From: Takakia lepidozioides
Lineage: Eukaryota; Streptophyta; Takakiopsida; Takakiales; Takakiaceae
NCBI GenBank assembly: GCA_030704615.1
Contig: CM060731.1
Location: 76,488,756 to 76,552,755, forward strand
Direction of reading: 5' to 3'
DNA: 64,000 nucleotides
Shown: piece by piece, positions 32,816 to 51,674 of the stretch
Layout of the letters: every line of letters begins with the position of its first letter
How positions within the stretch are numbered: the stretch's first letter is position 1
Notes under the pieces: generated by a model
Told to the model about the DNA's origin: nothing
Database searches by the model: none
Seen by the model: the letters and a program-made list of their open reading frames with translations, nothing else
Translations under genes and position numbers: made by a program

Positions 32816-33490
32816 TGCCACTTTTCCGGCCTAATTCTCAGGCCGAATCGGCCACCCACGGCAGAATCGGCAGGGATGGCCGATTACGCACAGAAGAGGA
32901 CGGCAGACCTACCACCGAGACCCATGTGATCGGCCAACAACCCACCCGCCTTCCCTTGAGGCTTGCCCCCTTTATATCCTCTCCGAGGCTCTGATAATCG
33001 AACCTCAATCATATTGCGCCACGTAGCGGCAAGAATCCGCCACACCTGCTTTTAACGCCAGTGAACGGGCCGCGTTGGCCGACTATGCCCTGTGCGCGGC
33101 CATAGGGCTCGGCCTGACGGGCTCGCCAAAGGCCGCTTACAGGGCAGAATCGGCCAAACACGGCCCCTTCTCTAGTACGTTAAAATCAGGTAAGGCGTAT
33201 TAGGCCCTTTCCATAGGCCAATTTATTTGGCCGAATCGGCCACCCAAGGTGTACTGCCGATTCAGCAGGCAGAATCAGCAGGGATGGCCGATTATGCACT
33301 ATGCACCCGGGATGGCAGCATCTACCCAGGTACATGCAACCTCTTAGCGACCCCTTCCCTTTGAAGACCCGCCCCGTTTATATCCTCTACGGGTGTATGA
33401 ATCTGGGCAATCGATTGGGATAAATCATGCCCAATCAGATCGCGCCAGGTATATTCCACCACCTGCTTTTAAAGCCCGCGTGCGGACCGT
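32816..33490. repeat. Two diverged copies of a ~250-400-bp GC-rich unit with GGCCGAATCGGCC palindromes
   Basis: Copy 1 (32816-33060) and copy 2 (33222-33480) share, in order: GGCCGAATCGGCCACCCA, 'agcagggatggccgatta.gca', 'ccttcccttgaggcttgcccc.tttatatcctct', 'aatc...atc.gcgcca', and 'ccacctgcttttaa.gcc'. Both have a TTTATATCC motif. They may be tandem LTR or promoter-like units. No coding sequence is present. Confidence 0.7.
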
Positions 33491-34299
33491 GTGGTACTTT
33501 TCATTACATTAGGTGGGCCATGTCAAGATTCACTTGCAGTTGACGTTATGTCATAACTATGATTAGCCATAACTCTCTGGCAAGCCATATTCATGGTTAG
33601 TGGTAAACATTTTTAATAAGTCTCAATTTTATTTTTATTAGCTTTATTTAAGTAAGGAAAAAATAACCTTACAAGGAAGCCATAAGGAGGTACCACTCTG
33701 TAACTAAAGCACTAGGGAGGGAGGAGACTACCTAAAAAAGAGTACTGCTCCGGAAGCAAGGCAGCTTCGAGTAGAACAATCTACATGAAGAGGACGGAGA
33801 TAAGATCGGAAGCACCGAGGAAAAAGAAAGCTACGAACTACCCCTCTTACGCTTCGGCGCATCAAAGGTGAGCTGAGCCTTACATCTGCTTTTCCTAGAC
33901 GTACGCTTATGTCTCCAGTTGATGTCCAAATCCACAGTTCCAGCGGTGATGGCAACGAGCTGATGTCACTGCCAGCAGGAAGGGAGGGAATCTTCCCACA
34001 CGACCCTAGTGTCAGAAACTCGCCTGCAGAAGACGTAGCGGTTCCTCCATGAATTGTCAAAGGAAGTGAGCAATTGATCCCTTCTTGAGGCACTGCACCT
34101 GGGAAGAGCTGTCACAACAACATGACACGCTTTTCGAGCTTCAGACACCAGGTCTGAATGAGCCCCATACAACACTTTCTACAAGCAAGGTCTCACATTC
34201 AGAAAGATAACAGCACACCTCATCTTTCAGATGTTCCAAAGAATGATCCCTCTAATTGATTCCCACACTGGACAAGAGCAGAAAATGACAGGATCCTTA

Positions 34300-37200
34300 A
34301 TGTTCAGCAGAAGAGCAGATGGCGAGTAGGGAAGATATGGAGTTCAAGGCAAAAGCCTTAGACCATAGCATTCAACCAGACAGTGCTCCACACTTTCATT
34401 CGCTGCCAGCATGTAGGAGGCACAGGAACGAGGTGTATCAGGGAACATGGCCGCCACTGGAATAATTCTGTTAGCAACCTTCCATAAAAAGGCAGCAACC
34501 TTGGTAGCCCTGTGTTTTTTCCATATATCGGCCCAAACCCTTTTCCAAGGTATCGGAGGACCAGGAAGATGAGCCCACTTAGAGTTCCATTTCCTGTCAA
34601 ACCCTCTCTTAGGAGATAGCAGAGAGTAACCCGTCTTGACTGAATACTTAAAGAATGGATCATGACCCTTATTTCTCCAGAACCACTTGCAGTAGCTTCA
34701 ACGGGGCTGAAAGAAACCAAATGAAAGAGCCGTTGTAATACTGCAACTCGAGAGGAGGTTCAGGCCTAGGGTTGCCCGAGAGGAGACAATATACCCTGAT
34801 CTCGTATAAACTGCTGGTATCTAGAACTTGAGCTACTTCAGGGGCAAAAAACAACCCATTTTTTCAGACCTTAAAGCTGATGCCAGAGAGAGAGTGTTCC
34901 ACGAAGGAAGTGGCCAAAAACTCTCTAAGGTTGGACCCCACTGACCATCCAAACCAGCCTGGCAGTTTCAAGAGATGGGGTTGATACAGTAGATCTGTCC
35001 AACTTGAAGGTAAACTGCCCACTAGAGAGTCCCAGCCAAGATGTATTCTTCTCTGAGAGAAGCCTTCAGCAGCAGAGGAGGGCGAGATTAAGGAATTGGT
35101 TGAAATATCGCAGAAATGCAAAAGATGCGAAAGCCCGGCTGCTTCCCACTCTACCCAGCGCTTGGAGCAGGAAATCAAGAATTCAGAATCCCTGTTGTAA
35201 TTACCAAAGAGTGGCTGTCTAAGGACTTCGTGAAAAGTAGAAGGCATTTTTTGAAAGAGGAATGGGCGAATCTTACACCAGGCGCACCAAATGGACTTCC
35301 ACGCTTGAGAATCCAAGCCTGGCTTTGAATTCGATTGGTCCCCTTGCACCATCCATCTAAGGGAATGTTTCCATTTAGCACTGGTTCGGGGTATGGCTGC
35401 AATGATATGCTGTCTCACCAGTCGGCTCCAAGGGCTGGAGAGATGTGTTAACACCCTAGGAACCCATTTTGCAAGTAGGGAAGTAATTTGTTTTTCAAGG
35501 ATCCAAAACCCCAAGGCCCCCATTCTTTTTCTTCTGGCAAAGCTGATCCCAGCTAACAAGCGCCCGTTTGTTGGGCGAAGCAGGTGAGGCTCCCCAAATA
35601 AAGTTCCTCATCAGGGATTTAATCTGTTAAATGATTGGCGTGTCAGGGGCCCATACCGAGGAGACAAACCACATAGCCTCAAGGACTTGATTCGCTGTTA
35701 GCGCTCTTCCAATGATTGAAAGATGAACTGAACACCAGTAAGTAAGCCTCCGTTTGAGCTTCATGAGCACTGCTGAGAAGCGAAGATCATCATTGAGGTT
35801 GATGCCGACAAGGTGTCCCAGCAGCTCGTGTGTTTGACCATCAGATTTTTGACCGAGATCCAACTCCCAAGTATCACAGTGGCAAGCTGCAGAGGGGTCT
35901 GAGAGCTGACTGAGCAGCTCGACTGATTTGTTCCAGTTGATTTTCAACCCCGAGGCTCCACAGAAGGCAGTGAGTGAACTAAGGGTTGCTTCCACATTAG
36001 CTCCCTGACTGTTGTCAATGAAGAGCGTGGTGTCATCAGCATAGAGTGATGAATCGAGGAAGAGAGAGGGTCATCACCGGAGTTGGGGATTATCAGAAGG
36101 GGGCAAGAGGACATCCGTGTCTGACCGATTTGAAAAGGGGGAAGGCCTTTGAAATCACGCCATTGAGCATAACTCTGCTAGAGGCCGAGGACAGCAGGAT
36201 TTGGATCCATTTGAGGAAGCTTCCGTTGATTCCGACAGCATGTAGGGCACCCAAGAGGTAGCTCCAATTTATGTTATCGAAAGCCTTTTCAAAGTCCAAC
36301 ATAAGCAAGGCCAAAGGTTGGTTTTCAGAATGAGCTAAGTGAAGGGCTTCATTGACCAGCAAGATGTTATCTAAAATCATCCTGTTTTTAAGGAAGCCTG
36401 TCTGCTCCGATCTGATGAGCTTAGATAGCAAGGGTTGCAGGCGCAATGCTAACGCCTTAGCGATAATTTTATAAGCTGAGTTCAATAGCGTGATAGGTCT
36501 GTAGTTTGCCAAACTTTCCTTGATGCTTTTTCTGTAGATGAGCGTGATAACACCTTCTGATAGCTGCGAAGGCATGATGCATTTCTCCAAGACGTCATCA
36601 GCCATTCAAATAAAGTCGTCACCAAGAGTATCCCACAGGGCCAAGAAGAACTCTACAGGGAGCCCGTTAAGGCCTGGAGTTTTGAGGGAGGCTAGCGCCT
36701 CGGCAGCTTGCATTAACTCCATAGCAGAGAAGGATTTGGACAGGGAATCCTGATCAATTGAAGAGAGAGTGGGAACGTAAGAAGCAAGAACTTCTGCCCT
36801 GAATTCAGCAGCAGAGGGGGCATCAACTGGCTTAGCGAAGAGGTCACCAAAATGTCTGGCTGCGGCTGCCGCCATATCCTTTGAGGCTTGAGCTGGTGAA
36901 GGTACAACCATTGGCATCAGTAATGGAATGTAAAACTGAAGCTTCCCGCCTTTGCTTTACCTTCTGGAAAAAGTAACTAGTCATCTTTTCCCCCTTTAAT
37001 GACCAATTAACACCAGCCTTGATGCGCACGAATTTCTCTTTCTCTAAAGCCATCTTGGCCAAGTTCCTCTTTGCAGCTAGATAAGATTCCATGGTGACAG
37101 GCCCAATCTTCTCTTTTTCTATACGTTGCTGACAATGCCTTAGACATTTGGTTAGCACTTTATGCTGAGCGTTTTTTTCCTCAGCTAAGGATCTGGAGAG

Positions 37201-38079
37201 GGATTGAGCCAATTTCCTAGTGGCTTGTAGCTTATGCACGAAGGTAACAGATGGAGAGTGGAAGCCCAAGCCAGAGGTAGATCACCATTCATTTTTCAGA
37301 AACTGCAAACAATCTGGCTTTTTCAGAATGGAGGTATTTAATTTGAAATAGCCACGACCCCTGGGTTGAAGCCCAGGAAGTTTGAAATCTACTTGCACAA
37401 TGGTGTGGTCAAAATCTGGGAGAATGGGGGCCTAAGGCACCTGACAAGACCAGGAAAGGGGAGATTGGGTACAGTAGATCCTATCCAAGCGCGCCATGCA
37501 AAGGTGGGGAGGTTGTCTCAAATTCGACCACGTGAATTTTAGACCCTCACCATTGTCTACATAAACATCCATCAGACCTACTGAGAAGCAAAGTAAATCC
37601 CAAGCGTTCTGCTCAGTTTCAGATAGAGAAAGCGAGGCGTGAGCCAGTCTGTCATTGAAACAATCTACCATATTGAAATCCCCAGCTAAAACCCAGTTGG
37701 AGATCTGAGGCATTCCAATGATCTTCTCTCTAATGACCAAAGGGCAGCCCTTTCAAGCGACTGATTCGGGGCATAAACATTAATGAAGGCTGAGTGGCCA
37801 AAGGGGAGGACTGTTCAGTGACAATACACTGGACACGTCCTTGAACCCCATTTTGGACTTCAAGAATGGAAGCTGCAAGGGCAAGGGAGACAAGAACGGC
37901 AGTACCTCCACGTGAAGAAGATACAGTGGGATTCCACCAAGCCGTGTGGGATGGCCAAAGAGAATTACCAATGGAGCAAATTTTGCTGTCGTCCAGCTTA
38001 GTCTCTTGAAGAAAAATGATGACAGAGGAGGAAAGATGAGCAGAAGCCTTCATCCTCTCGAGCCTTGAGTCCAAAGGAT
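34300..38079 (-). pseudogene. LINE ORF2: endonuclease and reverse transcriptase, broken
   Basis: The endonuclease (38079-37432) has VIIFLQETKLDD, SRGGTAVLVSLA, WVLAGDFNMVDCFNDR and MARLDRIYC. The linker is at 37269-36844. The RT (36917-36010) has LKTPGLNGLPVEFF, LIYRKSIKESLANYRPITLL, SEQTGFLKNRMILDN, LMLDFEKAFDNINW and SVRHGCPLAPF, then LYADDTTLFID near 36020-36055. The stretch between GCPLAP and YADD is shorter than usual and out of frame. The thumb region (35995-34864) and a W- and C-rich end (34720-33730) follow with several shifts. It would normally nick and reverse-transcribe at the target. It is not functional here. Confidence 0.8.
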
Positions 38080-39182
38080 CTGCACATCTCCCCTGTTAAC
38101 ATGATTGCAATGTCCAGGGCTGAGGCAGTCATCTTTCAATTGGGAGAAGATGAGCCTGACAACCTGGGGGCATTCTGTAGCAGGCTAAAGTCTTTTGATA
38201 GGCTTCGGATCCAGATGACTTCTCGCTGGAGCACCCCATGGATGTAGCCGTGCATATCATACCTCTGATTTATGGATTCCCAGAGGGAGCCCCTGCAATC
38301 TTGGCGTCTGGCGGTGACACTTTCATCGGTTCATGGCTTTTCCCTGAAGATATTCTTTCCTTATCACCTGGGAAAGAAATGGAGACTATTCTCACTAAAG
38401 TCCATAACATTTTCACAGCCTTCCTTCCTCATCTTACAATCACTTCTGAAACTCCGATTTTCTTTCCATCACCAATCCCCTTCTGGTAACATTTCTGTGC
38501 AGCTGCTGCCGGTCATTGGTCTAAAGGATCTTAAACTGCATGAGAACTCCCTTTCATTTCTAACATGGTTGGCTGGGAAGGAAATTCCACAGAATTTTGG
38601 CGACACTGGGAACAGAAAATTCTTGGCCTCCATTTATGGCGCTGGAATGAGGATTGTAGAAGAGATTCAGCATAGCCAAAGAAGCGAGCGACCAGATTCG
38701 GAGCCCCAATCAGGTGACAAGATATTCACTATGATGGATCTCGCGATTGCCTCCCCTGCCCCGGTGAGCCCTGCCCTCCCTTTCTACTTTCTCTGTCTTC
38801 ACTTCTCTGTTCCTCGCATCCCCAGCTGGTTCTGGGCCCTAACCAATTGTGTGATCAGTGGCCGATTCAGGAATTCTCCTGCTTATAATCAAGATGAGGG
38901 GACCTGTCATTTTGCTGCCCATGCCTTTCTGCCTGCCAGTCCATTTCCTCTTCCTCAACGAGGTGCTGCTTCAACAAATACGATTTTTTTCAGACATGCT
39001 ATTCCCCTGTGCTCCATCCTGGATGTCCAGCAAAGGAGACCCTTACCTGTGCGCCTCTTCCTCGCTCGCTGCTTCCATCTCCTTCAGCCATCAAATCTTG
39101 GGAGGAATCCCGAGGGGTGTTCATTCTTCCCTACATGAGCTGCTCCCTTACCTCCTGGAATATTCGAGGTATTGGTTCGGAT
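38080..39182 (+). pseudogene. Inverted LINE segment: rest of ORF1 and first codons of ORF2
   Basis: Near its right end this segment reads, on the plus strand, MSCSLTSWNIRGIGSD (ATG at 39135), which is the start of a LINE ORF2 endonuclease. The expected continuation, PLDSRLERMKAS and then IIFLQETKLDD, lies on the minus strand from 38076 down. Joining them gives the normal ~27-residue spacing between SWNIRG and QETK. The plus-strand open frames in 38065-39138 are then ORF1 C-terminal sequence and its shadows, not a separate gene. Both breakpoints lie at a GGAT/GATC tetranucleotide. Confidence 0.7.
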
Positions 39183-39750
39183 ACCTCCATGCTGGATCAG
39201 CTGCCACTGCTGACACAGAGGGAGGAACCATATTAGGGATGGAGTCATCCTTGTTCAAGGGGCTATCAACCTTAACGTGACCTTCTTTATTACACCTGTA
39301 ACACAAGATGCTGAGTTGCTCTTCAATCACTGCGACGGTGATGTAGGAATTGTCGAGGGTGAGCAGCTTGAGGGAGTCCCTAATCACAACATTTGCAGGC
39401 ATCCAAACCACTATTTTGGGAACCCCAGAGTCCCAAGTGGAGTCCCAACTGGTTTCTGAGTCAATGCTGATGGGTTCTGCTTCTCCATAGTCATTTACAT
39501 TCATAGTGCCAATGAAAGCCCCGAAATGGCTCCCTATCTCGTGCAAGGAGCGAAGATAATTCCCAGGCAGGTACGGGAGGGCGATTACCCTTGGTTTGCA
39601 AGTCATTCCTACCTTATGACCCCACTCCGCTGACACGGAAAGATTTGTACACGGTATCTAGACTTGCGAACGTTGAATTTTAGAGCTTTAGAAGCAAGTC
39701 CAATGGAACTGAACAAAATGGAGAAGAAGCCTCTCCCCAAGGGATGGCAA
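39183..39750 (-). pseudogene. LINE ORF1 N-terminal part (DUF4283-like plus CCHC knuckle)
   Basis: The minus-strand frame to 39636 contains LPYLPGNYLRSLHEIGSHFG, then VVWMPANVVIRDSLKLL and the zinc knuckle CYRCNKEGHVKVDS. The fourth knuckle cysteine is replaced (DS where C is expected). The preceding frame (39750-39640) reads GLASKALKFNVRKSRYRV. In plant L1 elements this protein coats the retrotransposon RNA. It is frameshifted near 39640 and cut off by the inversion at about 39182. Confidence 0.7.
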
Positions 39751-39834
39751 AAGTGGGGAGTTAAACCCCCATCAGCACCCCAGGGTAGAATTTTAAAATA
39801 TTCGTTCTCTCTTAAAGTGAATTAATTAAAGACG

Positions 39835-40478
39835 AAATAGAGCGGCCTGTACGGTATGTCCCTAGGGCTGCCCCGCAAAATAGCCCTTTGCCAAGAATAC
39901 TGTCCCATTGACTACTATTATTGTTGGGGTCAATGGGGGTGCTTATAGACATGACAACAGAACCTAAAAATATATACCTTGCAACTGCCACGCACTTATT
40001 ATTACAATACATTGGGACTTATCCACTCAACTAAGGTAACAAGTAGAGAACATGAGACATGAGGCACAAGATCATACTTTTCGCATTTGTTAAGGATCGA
40101 TTGGTCTAGGTAGCGATCATGGCAAAATGTAAAACTCTATCATATGGATGGTGAGGGAAGGAGAAAGGTATGTCGGTATTGCAAAGGAAATCGAGAGTCC
40201 TTGGATAAGTAGTATGTCAGGACAGATGCGTGCAAGATATAGTGGCATGGGTTTGTAAAGCATGTCCATGGCAAAAGCCAAAGGGATGTGGTGTGGTTTG
40301 GTGATTATATAAGTAGGTGGATATAAGAGATAATATGATACCTGATAGACATTTTTTTTGAAAAAATTAGTAGCTCCAGATATGGGTGGGTAGTGCAATT
40401 ATGAGCTCAAATATCAGTTCCAGAAGGCACAAATCATTTACGGCAAAGCGAGTCAGGAACAAACAAACTCTATACTTA
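39835..40478. other. Intergenic, nothing recognised
   Basis: AT-rich sequence with short frames only. Confidence 0.35.
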
Positions 40479-40479
40479 T

Positions 40480-40944
40480 TAATGAAGACCCAAAAAAAGA
40501 TTGTCCAGTTTTGAGAAGTGCGGGCCGCGATAAGCCACGGTTTCCGAGTATTTTCTGGGGATGGACTCTGAAAAGCCGAGGAGCTTCTGGGTAGTGCAGT
40601 TATGTGCTCAGTGTGGTTTCCTAGTATTTTCTGTTGAGCCCATAACTACACTACTCAGAAGCAGCTTGGCGTTTCAGAGTCAGTAGCCTTGGCTCTGTAC
40701 TGGATAATTTCTGGGGGTATTGCCTCCTCTTCTTGTTCCTGGACATACCCCACTTTGAGCCACTTCCCCAGCAGTCTTATTCATACTCCGGGTCTCTTGA
40801 AGAGGCCTCCCTCTCTACTTGCCCCTATCCTACGTTATCACGACGTCAAGGAAAGTGTTATTACGACAATGCAGAATTGACGAAATGTTGTTGGACAGAT
40901 ATTTCAAAGCAGCCAATTTTAGGATTCCAGAAGAAGGTTCCAAC
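40480..40944. repeat. Palindrome-bearing repeat, copy 3 (longest palindrome)
   Basis: It begins 'gacccaaaaaaagattgtc'. The arms 40564-40610 and 40635-40681 are 47 bp each and match at 40 of 47 positions when folded, around a 24-base loop. In the other copies only the outer 21-23 bp of the arms remain. The repeat is cut at 40944 by the hAT copy; its expected continuation occurs at 43140-43230. Confidence 0.75.
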
Positions 40945-41750
40945 TAGAGTTGGGCGGGTATTACTTTTTCTAATACCAGCTGGGTCCGAGTATTGAATAA
41001 TCTGCAATACCAGCCGGTTCCATAGTATTGAAAGATTCCCTTAATTTTAATACCCGGTTCTCAATAGTAGTATAATTTTTGATTTGCGGATGGGTATCAG
41101 TAGGATGGGTATTCCAATCTAATACCAGCCGGTTATCAACCCGGGTATAAAAATAATAAATAAATAACCACGAAATCATTAATATGTATTGAATTTAGAA
41201 GATTTCAGTTGATTTCACAAAGAAATTAATTATTATGTTACAAAATTCAGTCTTTGCATTACAAATAACAACGTTGCAGATTTTAGTATCCAAATTGAAG
41301 CAAGCTTAGCTAAAAGAAGACTGATTGCAACCCGCGTCGTCAAATAAACCAGCATCTCCAATGAGGTCCTTGTAAGACACCCTACATGTGCTAAGAAATA
41401 ATAAAGAATAGGGGCAGGCCCACCCTACATGTGGTAAAAAATGAAGCATAGTGGCAAGCCCTTGGGGCTGGACATGCTCCCTACATGTGCACCCTCTTAC
41501 CCTGACCCGGGCCTGACATATTGTGCGCCCAGCCAATTTCCTATTCATACCATGGTATAGTCTTTGTTTTTGCCCCATAATACGGGTATGCACCCAGGTA
41601 TTGCCTTGGCAATACCAACCGGTCCGGTTATCAATCATAGTATTGGAATTGCCAATACCAGCCGGGTCGGTTATTAACCATAGTATTACAAAAGCCAATA
41701 CCAACCGGGTCGGTTATTTCATACCCTGGTTGATACCCGGCCCAGACCAT
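40945..41750. mobile_element. Non-autonomous hAT element, copy 2 (reverse orientation)
   Basis: The left end TAGAGTTGGGCGGGTATT is followed by sequence collinear with the reverse complement of 9604-8515, without the SINE. Subterminal 'aataccagccggtt' phrases repeat at both ends. The 8 bases to the left are GTTCCAAC. Similarity stops near 41750 ('gtaccagt'), just short of the other end, and no right-hand target duplication was found. More 'ggtatga' repeats follow to about 41890. Confidence 0.75.
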
Positions 41751-41949
41751 ATGTACCAGTATGTCCATTTTTTAATACCAGACTGGTCCTGGTATGAAGG
41801 GTCCCACCCCTTTTTCATACCAGGCTGGTATAGGTAACTATACAGGTATGAGCAACTTGGGTATGAATCTGGTATGAGTAGTTGTACTTTGGGCTGTAAA
41901 TGAGTATGGTACTGGTATTGCCCTTTCTCTGTAGTGATACTGGGGGGTA

Positions 41950-42967
41950 TGAGCATTGGATTTTCTTCAATTTGGCAAACAATTCTACTCTTGACACCCC
42001 TGTTACCAGCTCGACTATAGTAGTCATGGCCGAACATGACGCCCCCTGATTTCAAAAGTGCGTAAGCAGGGTTGATGTCTGCCCAGGCCGAGTGGAAATC
42101 ATGGGAGGCATCGACCTCGGCTTCGATCCCCCATTCGCAGAGCTTCATCCACGCGGAAATGGTGGAATATGTGACCGAAAAAATCATGTCAGTGAGGCTC
42201 AGCTACGTTTTGCATGAATTGGTAGAGAAGCATCAAGTTCCCGTTCTCTTGCTTTATGTCTCTGAATGCCTTCTCCCTAAACCGGGCCATCCCCGGAAAT
42301 CATCAATGCACAAAATCTGTGTTTCAAGTCCCAGCTGCCGCGCCAAGCTCCCTATGTGAATAGCCGACGCCCCTAGAAACGTTCCCAGCTCAATCACCAC
42401 CCACTTCCAGCATGAGCTTCTCAAACACTACTCCTTTGTCGCCCCACCCCTTGATTCTCGTCCTTCTGAGCGGAGGGGCCGCGTGGGCAGATGGAAAGTG
42501 CTGAAATGGGGTCACGCCATTGAATAGTCTCTCAAGGACGGTTGATCTTACATCTTGGAGCGTAATGGGGCCACCGCACACTGATTCGAAGGTAATGAGG
42601 TCATCCGGCAGAATACGACTCTTCTAGTCGTTTTGAATTCATCAGCAGCATGAATTAATTCTTGTTTTTCTCTTTCCATTTGAGAGAGTCCATTCACAGT
42701 CTTCTGTTCTTGGAGCATGAGCAATGCGATTACCCTTACATCCATCCCAAGGTATGGTTTCTGATGCATGTGTAGCACAAGCTCTAACGGAGGCTGAGAT
42801 GCTTTGATGGCAGTGGCTGAGGTGACAACGCCCAAGAGGTAGACTATGGCTGCAGTTGTGAAAAGCCCCGCTGTTCTGTTGCCTCGAATTTGAAACCTGG
42901 TTAGACAGCGACTGCCCCTCCATCTTTGCCCCTCCAATCGGGCATAGTGCAGATGGATCTCGTGCAT
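41950..42967 (-). pseudogene. SAM-dependent methyltransferase-like pseudogene
   Basis: Reading down the minus strand, an N-terminal part from ATG 42967 has a hydrophobic anchor ([20 protein letters not shown]). In a second frame come CGGPITLQDVRSTVLERLFN and KGWGDKGVVFEKLMLEV. In a third comes VIELGTFLGASAIH..SLARQLGLETQILCIDDF (glycine-rich SAM motif). Another shift gives FRDIKQENGNLMLLYQFMQN, and the last WMKLCEWGIEAEVDASHDFH and NPAYALLKSGGVMFGHDYYS. This order matches a plant class I methyltransferase family of uncharacterised substrate. At least three frameshifts and a stop after AEPH make it non-functional, unless some shifts are sequencing errors or introns. Confidence 0.65.
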
Positions 42968-43139
42968 TGTTCGTTCAGTGTATATTGGTCTACCCTCCTG
43001 TTCGGTGTGTGGGAGAGACAATAGCCACTGCAGCTGTGGCCTTCCACACCACCGGCCGCCAACACCTGCTACCTGGGGAAATGGCCAAACCCCGGCGGAG
43101 AATGTTGAGCACAAGGCATATCAGAATTCAGTAAAAGAT

Positions 43140-43230
43140 CACACTGTAAGCTTGGTACCCACTGCACCCAACTGCAAGGCAGTCAGGCCAAAAAGAGCTA
43201 TAAAGTTGCACGCGGTATTGTAACCCACAT
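43140..43230. repeat. Tail piece of the palindrome-bearing repeat
   Basis: 'actgcaaggcagtcaggccaaaaagagctataaagttgcacgcggt' matches 21341-21397. It may be the right-hand half of the copy interrupted at 40944. Confidence 0.55.
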
Positions 43231-43234
43231 CTTC

Positions 43235-44003
43235 CAAGAGAAAATACAACGCGACTCCCCCATTTCAGAACAAAGAAAAGAGTCCCTGCAAGTAAGAGAA
43301 TCCTCTCAATACGGGAACACGCAGATCATGAATCCTTAAATTATTCAGTCGTGTCAGTAATTCTATACTGATCAGGTCGATGAATGCATGTGCAATGATC
43401 AATTGTGACCAGGACCGGGCCATGTAAATAACCAACAATAGGAGATAGGTGGGTCGTAAAAGTCGTGTGAGAGGACCTGAAGCCATCTGCTACGGAAAGG
43501 AGAAGACCTGCAACAATTCATATGCACAATCACGTCACCTGCAAACAATGCCTTGCTGTACGCTGCCCAGCGAGCTACGTACCCACTGCTTGCTACCGAT
43601 TCAGCAATAAAGATTCAAGTTCCCTTGTCGACATTGCAAGCTCACAAGCACAATGGCAATTTTACTACATGGTGGAGATTCACCAGTGCACAGATCGTGT
43701 TGGCATTCTGGCCTGGGCGGGTTATGGATGCGGGGCGATTCGAGGTGCCACATCAGTCCCTCATAAAGAGTTCCCAGGAGGTGGCCTAATAACTGCTGCG
43801 TTGAGTTCCAGAGTATGCTGAGGACTGCAGCTGCATTCAGAATCAAGCTACTTAAGTTTAGTGACAAGTTGACCACGTTCACAGAAGAGATGTCAGACAA
43901 CACGATGAGGTAATCCGTGCAAGCACATATGACAGTTAGGGTAGGCGTATCGACGTTCAGGGCGGAATTAGACTACATTGAGAGCTTACTCAGGATATAC
44001 AAA
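43235..44003. other. Intergenic 3' of MCM8
   Basis: No gene was recognised. It could hold a last MCM8 exon if the donor at 44108 is used, but I could not identify one. Confidence 0.35.

Positions 44004-51674
<7,671 letters not shown>

Larger units (their letters stand above)
33640..39830 (-). mobile_element. L1-type LINE retrotransposon, decayed, with internal inversion
   Basis: From 5' to 3' on the minus strand there is an ORF1 with a DUF4283-like region and zinc knuckle, an endonuclease, a reverse transcriptase with YADD, and a C-terminal cysteine-rich region. A segment at 38080-39182 is inverted. The 3' end is set near 33640, where the plus strand is T-rich. The 5' end near 39830 is approximate. 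No target duplication was identified. All frames are broken, so the element is dead. Confidence 0.8.

Noticed and set aside
38272-39138. Long plus-strand open frame (288 codons) as a separate gene
   Set aside because: It lies inside the inverted LINE block, shows no host-protein motifs, and its 3' neighbour is the LINE ORF2 start, so it is retrotransposon sequence or a shadow frame.
42072-42359. Plus-strand frame opposite the methyltransferase
   Set aside because: It is the antisense shadow of the minus-strand methyltransferase sequence.
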